The notes under the pieces were generated by a model. That model saw only the letters and a list, made by a program, of their open reading frames with translations. It was not told the DNA's origin and did not search any database. Shown here piece after piece: positions 20,536-32,000 of a DNA stretch of 64,000 nt. Numbering within the stretch: the stretch's first letter is position 1; every line of letters begins with the position of its first letter. The DNA is from Urophycis tenuis (lineage: Eukaryota; Chordata; Actinopteri; Gadiformes; Phycidae), in assembly GCA_036785325.1 (NCBI GenBank), contig JAXIVH010000144.1, forward strand, positions 5,001-69,000. The letters are read 5' to 3'. Both the position numbers and the translations under genes were made by a program.

Positions 20536-21434
20536 ATGTCGGCCGTGTTGCTCCAGGTTCTGGAGCGGGCGGAGTTGAATAAACTCCCTAAGGGCGCGCA
20601 GAACAAACTAGAGAGATTCGTGACGGAGCTGCAGACCCAGCACGAGCGGCTCCGAGCGGACTGTGGTTAGCATCATAGCATCATTAGCATCACGGCTAGC
20701 TCCAACTGTCCACCATATCTATGTCTGTATGTCTAATACTGTGTTAGGCTATTGGCCACATAGCTGTGTTATCCAGCTCTTATAATACTCTGGCAGGCTG
20801 TTTGCATCACAACTAGCTTCAAGACTGTGCAATAGCTAGAGTTGTTAGGCTCTTATAATACATGTTCTGTTCATGTCTTGTAGATCAGCAGAACATTGAT
20901 CTAATCTACCAGGTTCTCTTCATGTCTTGTAGATCAGCAGAACATTGATCTAATCTACCAGGTTCTCTTCATGTCTTGTAGATCAGCAGAACATTGATCT
21001 AATCTACCAGGTTCTCTTCATGTCTTGTAGATCAGCAGAACATTGATCTAATCTACCAGTTTCTTTTCATGTCCTTTAGATCAGCAGAACTTTGATGTTG
21101 AGAAGAGGCTGACAGAGAGCCGAGAACAGTTCCTGTCCACCGCCAGAGAGCTGCAGACCATCAAGGAGGAGAACAAGAGACTCAGTCAGTACATCCTCCA
21201 GAATAAACACCTACTATTGCTGTCCACCATCTTCATGTATTATGTCTTAATATGTATGACTGTATGAATGTTCCTCCACTATAAACCTCAGGGAGGAGTG
21301 CTATATCCATATGTATTAATGTATATAAACAGCCAGGAGCATGTCATCCTGTAATCTGTGTTTGTGCAGATGAGGAGCTGATCACCCTCAAGGGGATTGA
21401 GGGGGTGTCGCCTGATGACAAACCACCTGAGCAG
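20536..21434 (+). CDS. tpr: TPR exons 1-3 (residues 1-100)
   Basis: The ATG at 20536 opens MSAVLLQVLERAEL; no upstream in-frame alternative looks conserved. Exon 1 ends TGTG|GTTAGC and joins exon 2 as G|AT CAG CAG (DQQNFDVEKRL). Exon 3 gives NEELITLKGIEGVSPDDKPPEQ. Exon 2's acceptor (CCTTTAG at 21079) is preceded by four decoy copies of itself. Confidence 0.92.
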
Positions 21435-21973
21435 GTGAGATGCTGTGTGGTTTCCATTGTAACTGTGACTGATGCCACAACCTGGAAAAAAAAAAACCTA
21501 CAGACCTAAAAAATGAAATATAAAATTCCTTTGGGATGAATAAAGTATCCGTCTATCTGAAAGGCCCCAGAGATGTCCAACAGGAAGTGGGCGGGTGGGG
21601 GGGGGTTGCCGTCAATCAGCAGGACCCGCCATGTCTAGGTGGTCACATTGCCACTCTCACTTTTTGCTGATTGACGTGAAAAAGGGATGACTTGTTACCC
21701 CTCATCACTTTAACGTAACCTTTTAGACATCCTGCCCACAGACAGAAGGTGAAACTATTCCCCCCTGGGGACCACAGAAGCCATAGTGGCTGCAGCGTGT
21801 TGGTTCTCACTGCCTGGTGTCTCCACAGACCAAAGCCAAGTACCAGATTGAGGCGGAGAGGAGGGAGCTCGCCCGGCTGCTGGAGAAGAGGACCCAGGAG
21901 TTGGAGCACCTCACGGGTGAGGACCCCCTCAACACAGCTGCTACATAGTACCAAGGCTCCAGGTTTAGGCCTG

Positions 21974-22008
<35 letters not shown>

Positions 22009-24284
22009 AGAGGATGTGAAGCACCTGAAGGACAGGCTAACAGAGAGCAACAGGGTCAAGGTTGAGGTTCAGTTGAAGTTGGACGAGATCCGGTCATCAG
22101 AGGCTTCTGTCCAGGTACACTCCTCCACCCGCAGTACACATGAAGCATAATACACACAATATACACACAACACACATGAAACATAATACATGCAATACAC
22201 AATATACACACAACACACATGAAACATAATACATGCAATACACAATACACACAACACACATGAAGCATAATACACACAATATACACACAACACACATGAA
22301 ACATAATACACGCAATACACAATATACACACAACACACATGAAACATAATACACGCAATACACAATATACACACAACACACATGAAACATAATACACGCA
22401 ATACACAATATACACACAACACACATGAAACATAATACACGCAATACACACAAAACACATGAAACATAATTCACAATACCCAATATACACACAACACACA
22501 TGAAACATAATTCACAATACACAATATACACACAACACACATGAAACATAATTCACAATACACAATATACACACAACACATATGAAACATAATTCACAAT
22601 ACACAATATACACACAACACTCATGAAACATAATTCACAATACACACCACTCATCATGCAGCCTTTACACCAAGGAGCCCACACCTAGTCCTGCTCTGGC
22701 CCGTGTGTTAGACCAGGGAGAAGCGTGTTCTGCAGGAGAAGGAGTTGCTGCAGAAGCACACTGAGAGGTTGACCTCTGAGCTGAAGACCAAAACGGAGGA
22801 GCTGCTGTCCTCCAATAGAGAAAGAGATCAGGAGATCCTGGAGCTCCGCTGTGCCCTGGACAACACCAAGGATCAGGTACCTATCCTTGACTAGTACTCC
22901 TCTTAACAAGCCCCAACCAGCACCCTTTACTAGTAATACTCCTAACTAGCCCCAACCAGGGCCCTTAACTAGTAATACTCTTTAACGAGCCCCAACTAGC
23001 GGCCTTAACTAGTTCCTTATCCCAGCCCATCCCCTGATGGTCTTCATAAATATAATGAGCATCGTTGACTTAAGTTGTTCTCCAACAGGCGAGCCGACTA
23101 GAGGGCCAGCTGGCTGCTCTCAAGGATGTCAGCGATGGCCACTACAAGAAGGCTGAAGACCTCAACCACAAACTGAAGCAGGTAATGAGCCTACTTAACA
23201 TTAATGGCAAACTAAAGCAGGTTTGTTGCATTGCTCTGCAGTGAAAGGAGCAGCAGTATTGTATTTCCCTGCAGTGTAAGGAGCAGCAGTGTCGAATTTC
23301 CCTGCAGTGTAAAGAGCAGCAGTGTTGTATTTCCCTGCAGTGTAAGGAGCAGCAGTGTTTTGTATTTCCCTGCAGTGTAAGGAGCAGCAGTGTTGTATTT
23401 CCCTGCAGTGTAAGGAGCAGCAGTGTTGAATTTCCCTGCAGTGTAAGGAGCAGCAGTGTGTTGTATTTCCCTGCAGTGTAAGGAGCAGCAGTTTGTTGTA
23501 TTTCCCTGCAGTGTAAGGAGCAGCAGTTTGTTGTATTTCCCTGCAGTGTAAGGAGCAGCAGTGTGTTGTATTTCCCTGCAGTGTAAGGAGCAGCAGTGTT
23601 GAATTTCCCTGCAGTGTAAGGAGCAGCAGTGTTGTATTTCCCTCAGTGTAAGGAGCAGCAGTGTGTTGTATTTCCCTGCAGTGTAAGGAGCAGCAGTTTG
23701 TTGTATTTCCCTGCAGTGTAAGGAGCAGCAGTGTGTTGTATTTCCCTGCAGTGTAAGGAGCAGCAGTGTGTTGTATTTCCCTGCAGTGTAAGGAGCAGCA
23801 GTTTGTTGTATTTCCCTCAGTGTAAGGAGCAGCAGTGTGTTGTATTTCCCTGCAGTGTAAGGAGCAGCAGTGTGTTGTATTTCCCTGCAGTGTAAGGAGC
23901 AGCAGTGTGTTGTATTTCCCTGCAGTGTAAGGAGCAGCAGTGTGTTGTATTTCCCTGCAGTGTAAGGAGCAGCAGTGTGCGATGGAGGAGAAGTACCGTA
24001 CTGAACTCAACGCTCACATGAAACTCTCCTCCCTCTACAAGGTTATCACCAACACCTCTACCATAGCCTGTAGCATGCACTACCTCACTACAACCTCTAG
24101 CCTAACCTGTAGTATACACCAGTCTACTAACCTGTAACTAGTCACCTCTAACCTGTAGTAAAGGGTGAGGCTGGGTATTGTCTGTCCTGCAGGGGGCAGC
24201 TTCAGACTCTGAGGCCAAGAACCAGGAACTGAGCAGGGCAGTGGAAGAACTGAGCAAACTGGTGAAGGATACTGGAGAAGGTGA

Positions 24285-24322
<38 letters not shown>

Positions 24323-24999
24323 TAATAGCACCTGTATTGCAGCACAGTAAACTTGCATGTGTACCAGTGGTAGTTAATTGGTTTCTTGATAGCTGCAGTG
24401 GTTCACTGTGTGTCTGTTGCCATAGTGAACAACACACTGCAGAAACAGCTGTCAGAGGAGGACGAGCAGAGAAGCCGCCTGCAGGCGGAGCTGAAAGAGA
24501 GAGTGAATAAGATGGAGAAGGAGCTGGAGAACGCCTCCACCAAGGCAGCTAGCAAGCAATGCTGTACGTAAGCGCACACACACACAGCATGGAAGGAGTG
24601 TGTGTTGTGAGTGTGTTGATGGAGAAGTGTGTTTCCAGGTGTGCCCTCTCTAACGGAGGAGCAGCTGGAGTCCATGTGTCCCTCAGCAGCTGCCATAGCC
24701 GACATAGTGAAGCCTGGGATGAAGTTCTTTGAGGTGACATTTCATCAGCCATCTTGGGTCAGGGTTAAGGCTGGTTTATGCTTCTGCGTATGGATCGCGT
24801 CCTGATCACGCAATGGCCACGCAGTTGCTCGGTCGCAGTCATTAGCCCGTGATACTTCTGCGTAGGGATTGCGTGGGGTTTACGTCTCGAAATGCAATTC
24901 ATTGCCACACCGGTAGAGGGACCAGAATGACCATTCTGGTTATTACATACGGATTACTAGCGAGTTAAAAAAAAAGTTTACAGAAATGAAGGCAAAAGT

Positions 25000-25030
<31 letters not shown>

Positions 25031-25733
25031 GTTGTCCCTAATCAGTCGAAGCATTTATCAAGGCTGTGTTTACACCGTGGCGGTGTTTACGAGTGGAAAC
25101 CGGAAAAGCGATCTCCAGCCAATGTAGTTCGCGGACCAATCACAGCCAAAGCCAACGCGTTGGGACGGCGTCGCCTCGACGCGCGTCTAGGATTTGGGGA
25201 GGTGCACGTTAAGGACGTAAAGGGTCCGTAAAGGGTCAGCAGCCCCCCAGTGTTGCGTCGACGCGGAAGTATAAACGAAGCATTAGGGTTATTAGTAAGG
25301 CACACCCTCCAGCAGGGCCTTACTCCTATATATATATACATTTATACAGCCATGTCTACATCTTGGTATAAATTACTCTGTATATTCTCTGTTCTCTCTT
25401 GCTGTGTGTGTGTGTGTGTGTGTGTGACTGTATGACTGTGTGTGTGTGTGTGACTGTATGACTCTGTGTGTGACTGTATGACTGTGTGTGTGTGTGTGAC
25501 TGTATGACTGTGTGTGTGTGTGACTATTACTGTGTGTGTGTGAGTGTGAGTGTGACTGTGTGTGTGTGTGTGACTGTATGACCGTGTGTGTGTGTGTGTG
25601 ACTGTGTGTGTGTGTGTGACTGTATGACCGTGTGTGTGTGTGTGTGTGTTTGACTGTATGACCGTGTGTGTGTGTGTCTGTGTGTGTGTTTGTGTGTGTG
25701 TGACTGTATGACCGTGTGTGTGTGACTGTGTGA

Positions 25734-25764
<31 letters not shown>

Positions 25765-25991
25765 ACTGTGTGTGTGTGACTGTGTGTGACTGTATGACCG
25801 TGTGTGTGTGTGTGTGTGTGTGTGACTGTATGACCGTGTGTGTGTGTGTGTGTCTGACTGTGACCGTGTGTGTGACTGTGTGACCGTGTGTGTGTGTGAC
25901 TGTGTGTGTGTGTGTGTGTGTGACTGTATGACCGTGTGTGTGTGACTGTGTGACCGTGTGTGTGTGACTGTATGACCGTGTGACTGTGTGA

Positions 25992-26027
<36 letters not shown>

Positions 26028-29000
26028 CTATGACCGTGTGTGTGTGTGTGTGTGACTGTATGACCGTGTGTGTGTGTGTGTGTCTGACTGTGACCGTGTG
26101 TGTGTGTGACTGTGTGTGTGTGTGTGTGTGTGTGACTGTGTGTGCGCCCCCCCAGCTGTACAATGCATTCACGACCAGCCAGTCCCAGCTCCAGCTGGAG
26201 AAGCAGGAGTCCAGGCGTCTCAGCAGGGTTCTGGATGAGATTGTGGGAGAGGTGGAGTCCAAGGCTCCGGTGCTGAAGAGGCAGAGAGAGGAGTACGAGG
26301 CCCTGCAGAAGTCCATGGCCTCACTGTGTAACAAGCTGGAGCTGGCCAGAGATGTGAGATCATACTGTTGATATTCTTATGATGATGTGTATATACAGTA
26401 TGTGTGTAATCTGTATGTACATATACCTTTATTTATATTTCCATATATTCAACATTATTTCCGGTATATTTTAAGATTTGCATTCCATGATCCAAGGTCT
26501 TTACATGATGATATAATCTGTTTCTACATGACCTCCCAGGAGATCCACAGTCTGCAGAAGGAGAAGGAGGAGGTGAAGCAACGCTGCAGTGATCTGGAGA
26601 AGGAGAAACTGAGGACAGAGAGACAGCTAGAGGACACTTCTACCCAGGTAAGATGTACACCTCAATACCTCTACATACCTCAGGCCACTTCAGAACACCT
26701 TTCTTCACCCTGTAATCCTCTAGTGACCTCTGTACACCTCTAGTGACCTCTGTACACCTCTAGTGACCTCTGTACACCTCTAGTGACCTCTGTACACCTC
26801 TAGTGACCTCTGTACACCTCTAGTGACCTCTGTACACCTCTAGTGACCTCTGTACACCTCTAGTGACCCCTGTACACCTCTAGTGACCCCTGTACACCTC
26901 TAGTGACCCCTGTACACCTCTAGTGACCTCTGTACACCTCTAGTGACCTCTGTACACCTCTAGTGACCTCTGTACACCTCTAGTGACCTCTGTACACCTC
27001 TATGGACCCCTGTACACCTCTAGTGACCTCTGTACACCTCTAGTGACCTCTGTACACCTCTAGTGACCCCTGTACACCTCTAGTGACCTCTGTACACCTC
27101 TAGTGACCTCTGTACACCTCTAGTGACCCCTGTACACCTCTAGGGACCTCTGTACACCTCTAGGGACCCCTGTACACCTCTAGTGACCTCTGTACACCTC
27201 TAGTGACCCCTGTACACCTCTAATGACCTCTGTACACATCTAGTGACCCCTGTACACCTCTAGTGACCTCTGTACACCTCTCGTGACCCCTGTACACCTC
27301 TAGTGACCTTTGTACACATCTAGTGACCTCTGTACACCTCTAGGGACCCCTGTACACCTCTAGTGACCTCTGTACACCTCTAGTGACCTCTGTACACCTT
27401 GGGGCAGCAGTAGCTCAGTGGGTGGAGTGGGTGGACAGAGCGGGTCGTCCACTAACCGTAGGTTCAGCGGTTCGATCCCCTTGATCCCCCTCCTCCAACT
27501 GTCCACATGTCAAACCACACAAATGTACTGATTGTAAGTCGCTTTGGACAAAAGCGTCTGCTAAATGTTCCTTACTCTTTACCCTATACACCTCTAGTCA
27601 CCTCTATACACCTCTATACATTTTTAAGATTTTTTTTTTTGGGTTGCATAAAAGTGCATTTTGCAGACTGCAGTGTGATGTTGATTTCCTCCAGCTCTGC
27701 TCCCTGCTGGTGGAGAAGGAGGAGCAGAGAGGGGTCAGGGTGACCGTGGATGAGGACGCGACTTCCTCAGACATCTCAAGCTCCTCCGAGGTCATAAACC
27801 CACGCCAGATCTCCTTCAGCAGCGTGAAGGAGCTGCAGATGCAGAACCAGACCCTCCTGGGGCAGCTTCGAGGCCTGGAGGATGAGAGAGACAGGCAGCA
27901 CATCCAGATCACATCCTCACGGTATCAGACTGTTGCATCCAGATCCTCATGGAACACACTGTTACAGCCGATCACATCCAGTTCATATGTGGGTCGATAG
28001 AGCGCGATCTTGCCCGCTCATCACCGCTCTATCTTCCATCCAGGGTGCGTGATCTAGAGGTGAGGATTGAGCAGCTCCAGAAGGAGGTGGAGCTGCTGAA
28101 GGAGCAGAGGAACCAGCAGAAGCAGCTGGCCGATTCCAGCTCCAGACAGAGAGACATGTACCGTATCCTGCTGACCCAGAACACTGGCTTCAGCCTGCCT
28201 CCCCATGGTACCTTCACCACACTACCGCCACCCTACATTATGACTATACTACATACTGTGACGCTCCACTGAATACCTTTACTGTACCACTACACTACTA
28301 TACAACTACACAACCAAGCTGCACTTCCACTACACACTGCTACACTAACACTACCCATACACTAACACTACACTAACGTTACCCATACACTAACACTACA
28401 CTAACACTACCCATACACTAAAGGCCAATTTACACCAGAGCCGTTTTAGAAGCGTTTTTTAGTCGGCCGTCAGACCGCCGTCAGACAGCCGACTGCCGCT
28501 GGCGATAGAATTCCATTCAAACCAGTGCACTGATTTACACCGGCAGCGTTTTACGCCCGTCTCACGGCCGACCAAAGCTTAACTTTACGCTTCACTTCTA
28601 TTTTTAAAGTGATGGTTCGGAGTAAAAGTCACCCTGAGGTAATTTCCACCAATAATCCAGCCAAATACCCCCTCAGATGCATTTTTAGCGATGGTTAAAG
28701 TTTGTAAGTACACCAGGAGTTTATTTAAAAGAGCACTTTTCTGATAGCTTCAACTAGCTGTTGCTAAGGCTACCGCTGCGTCGACGTCTCTTCCGTCTTT
28801 CCGGGTAAGTTCGTAAAAGTCCTCTTCAAAACTCACAAGTGTAAGGAAAAGGTTAGTGAATTCAACACTCCATCGAAATGTGTTGACAACTGGAATAATT
28901 GAATACTTGAAATTAGATGGAGTGTTGAATTCACTAACGTGAGTTTTGAAGAGGACTTTTACGAACTTATCCGGAAAGACGGAAGAGACGTCGACGCAGC

Positions 29001-32000
29001 GGTAGCCTTAGCAACAGCTAGTTGAAGCTATCAGAAAAGTGCTCTTTTAAATAAAATCCTGGTGTACTTACAAACTTTAAAATGCCTCGTTTTGTGAGTA
29101 TAGACCATATATGTACTACTACAGAAGTTGGGTAACAATCCATGCACTATTAGTGGGGTAATTTACGAGATATACACATTGTACCGGACACTCTAATACT
29201 AAGCCATTCGGCTGATACCCCTAAACTTGATAAATATTGACCATCGCTAAAAATGCATCTGAGGGGGTATTTGGCTGGATTATTGGTGGAAATTACCTCA
29301 GGGTGAATTTTACTCCGAACCATCACTTTAAGCGTTTCTGAGGCGTCTCGTTTGACGTGTACGCCTATTATCTTATTAAATATAGCCAAACAAACGGCGG
29401 CGGTGTGAATTGATACGCCAACGTTACGCTCAGGTTACGCTTTCGCCTGCGGTGTAAATTCCCAGTAACACTACACTAACACTACACTGACACTACACTA
29501 ACACTACACTAACACTAACACTACTATTACACTACCCATACACTAACACTACTATTACACTACCCATACACTAACACTACTCTAACACTACACTAACACT
29601 ACCCATACACTAAGGCCCAATCTCAATTCTCTATCTTACCCCTTCCCCTTCCCCTTGCCCCTTCCCCTTCCCCTACGTCTTGGCCCTTGAAACAGAGTGT
29701 TAAGGGCTAGGGGTAAGAACATGCCCCTATGAATTGAGACAACACTCGTTACGGTTACGTCATCGTACATTGACGACAAAATATTGCCAAAATATTTTTT
29801 ATACACACTGCATGGTGTTTTGTATCTTTTTCAGTTATTACGGTTTTGAATTTCATTGATGTTCAGAAAAAATGTCTTTGTTAACCAACATGTCTTTATT
29901 TACAATTATGAATGGCTACAACATTGAACGCATGACTCACTCCCACATTTGCTTTGAAGCGTATTTTGATTTCAGATATTTCTGTTCGTTTTCGTGCCGA
30001 AAACGTATCAGCTGCCGGGTTTCCTCCGGCGTTCCTGTGTGAAAAAGGACGATATATGTAAAGCACGTATTGATTTGTCTCTAGTTGTCTACACTGATAT
30101 CAAACGGAATTCGCTGCTAATTGTGTTTAGTAAACATGGAGTTCATGTTATGCATGGAGTTCATTGCTAGTCAGAGAAATGTAGTTGTGCACTCAGCAAT
30201 GTAAGGTTAGCATATCGATTTTCAAAAAAGTTTCGATTAAGATTATGGTTGCAAATATATAGGTACAGGACTGCTTAGAGCACAAATAAATTTACACATA
30301 AATTTTAAATAAATTATTTCAGCCGAAAATACTTACATTTATGGGACTCTCGTGGAGATCTGGCCGCGATTGTTGCCGGTTGCGCATTGTAATGGGTACC
30401 CCTCGGTTTCAAGTAAGCTCCCGATCTTACTCGGTTTCAAGGGGTGTCTACCCCTTCCCCTTAGCCCTACCCCTCGGTCGAAATGAGAATTGAGATAGCC
30501 CTTGGTCTCACGTGAACGCGCAAAACCAAGGTGAAGGGGTAAGGGGAAGGGGTAAGATAGAGAATTGAGATTGGGCCTAACACTACACTCACACTACTCT
30601 AACACTACACTAACACTACCCATACACTAACACTACACTAACACTACCCATACACTAATACTACACCAACATTACTCTAACACTAACATTACTCTAACAA
30701 TACACTAACACCACACTAACACCACACTAACACCACACTAACACCACACTAACACCACACTAACACCACACTAACACCACACTAACACCACACTAACACC
30801 ACACTAGCACCACTCTAACACTACACCAACACTACACCAACACTACACCAACACTACACCAACACTACACTAACACTAAACCAACACTAAACCAACACTA
30901 CACTAACACTACACTAACACTACACTAACACTACACTAACACTACTCTAACACTACTCTAACACTACTCTAACACTACACTAACACTACACTCACTACAT
31001 TATCACTACACTAACACTACACTAACACTACACTACACTAACACTACACTACTCTAACACTACTCTAACACTACACTACACTAACACTACACTAACACTA
31101 CATTAACACTACTCTTACACTACACTAACACTACACTAACACTACACTACTCTAACACTACTCTAACACTACACTAACACTACACTAACACTACACTACT
31201 CTAACACTACACTACTCTAACACTACACTACTCTAACACTACACTAACACTACACTACTCTAACACTACTCTAACACTACACTACTCTAACACTACACTA
31301 CACTAACACTACACTACACTACACTAACACTACACTAACACTACACTGACACTACACTGACACTACTCTAACACTACTCTAACACTACACTAACACTACA
31401 CTAACACTACTCTAACACTACTCTAACACTACACTAACACTACACTAACACTACTCTAACACTACACTAACACTACTCTAACACTACACTAACACTACAC
31501 TAACACTACACTACACTAACACTACTCTAACACTACACTACTCTAACACTACTCTAACACTACACTAACACTACACTAACACTACACTACTCTAACACTA
31601 CACTAACACTACTCTAATCCTACTCTAACACTACTCTAACACTACACTAACACTACACTAACACTTCGCTAACACTACACTACACTAACACTACACTACT
31701 CTAACATTACACTAACACTACACTACTCTAACACTACACTAACACTACACTAACACTACACTAACACTACTCTAACACTACTCTAACACTACACTAACAC
31801 TACACTAACACTACACTACTCTAACACTACACTAACACTACACTGACACTACACTGACACTACTCTAACACTACACTAACACTACACTAACACTACACTA
31901 ACACTACACTAACACTACACTAACACTACTCTAACACTACACTAACACTACTCTAACACTACTCTAACACTACACTAACACTACACTAACACTACACTAC

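Noticed and set aside
22056..22549. Three overlapping minus-strand frames of about 150 residues
   Set aside because: They are by-products of the ACACATGAAACATAATACAC minisatellite in TPR intron 5.
23201..24010. 269-residue minus-strand frame
   Set aside because: It is the complement of the exon 8 acceptor array. The repeat gives it length and nothing conserved is encoded.
25342..26371. 330-residue His-Thr frame on the minus strand
   Set aside because: It is the reverse of the TG microsatellite. Only the plus-strand exon 12 at 26156-26353 is coding.
27401..27571. A tRNA gene
   Set aside because: It has tRNA-like boxes A and B but no cloverleaf that I can complete. The 3' part is the shared SINE tail, and a second copy exists at 3108-3270.
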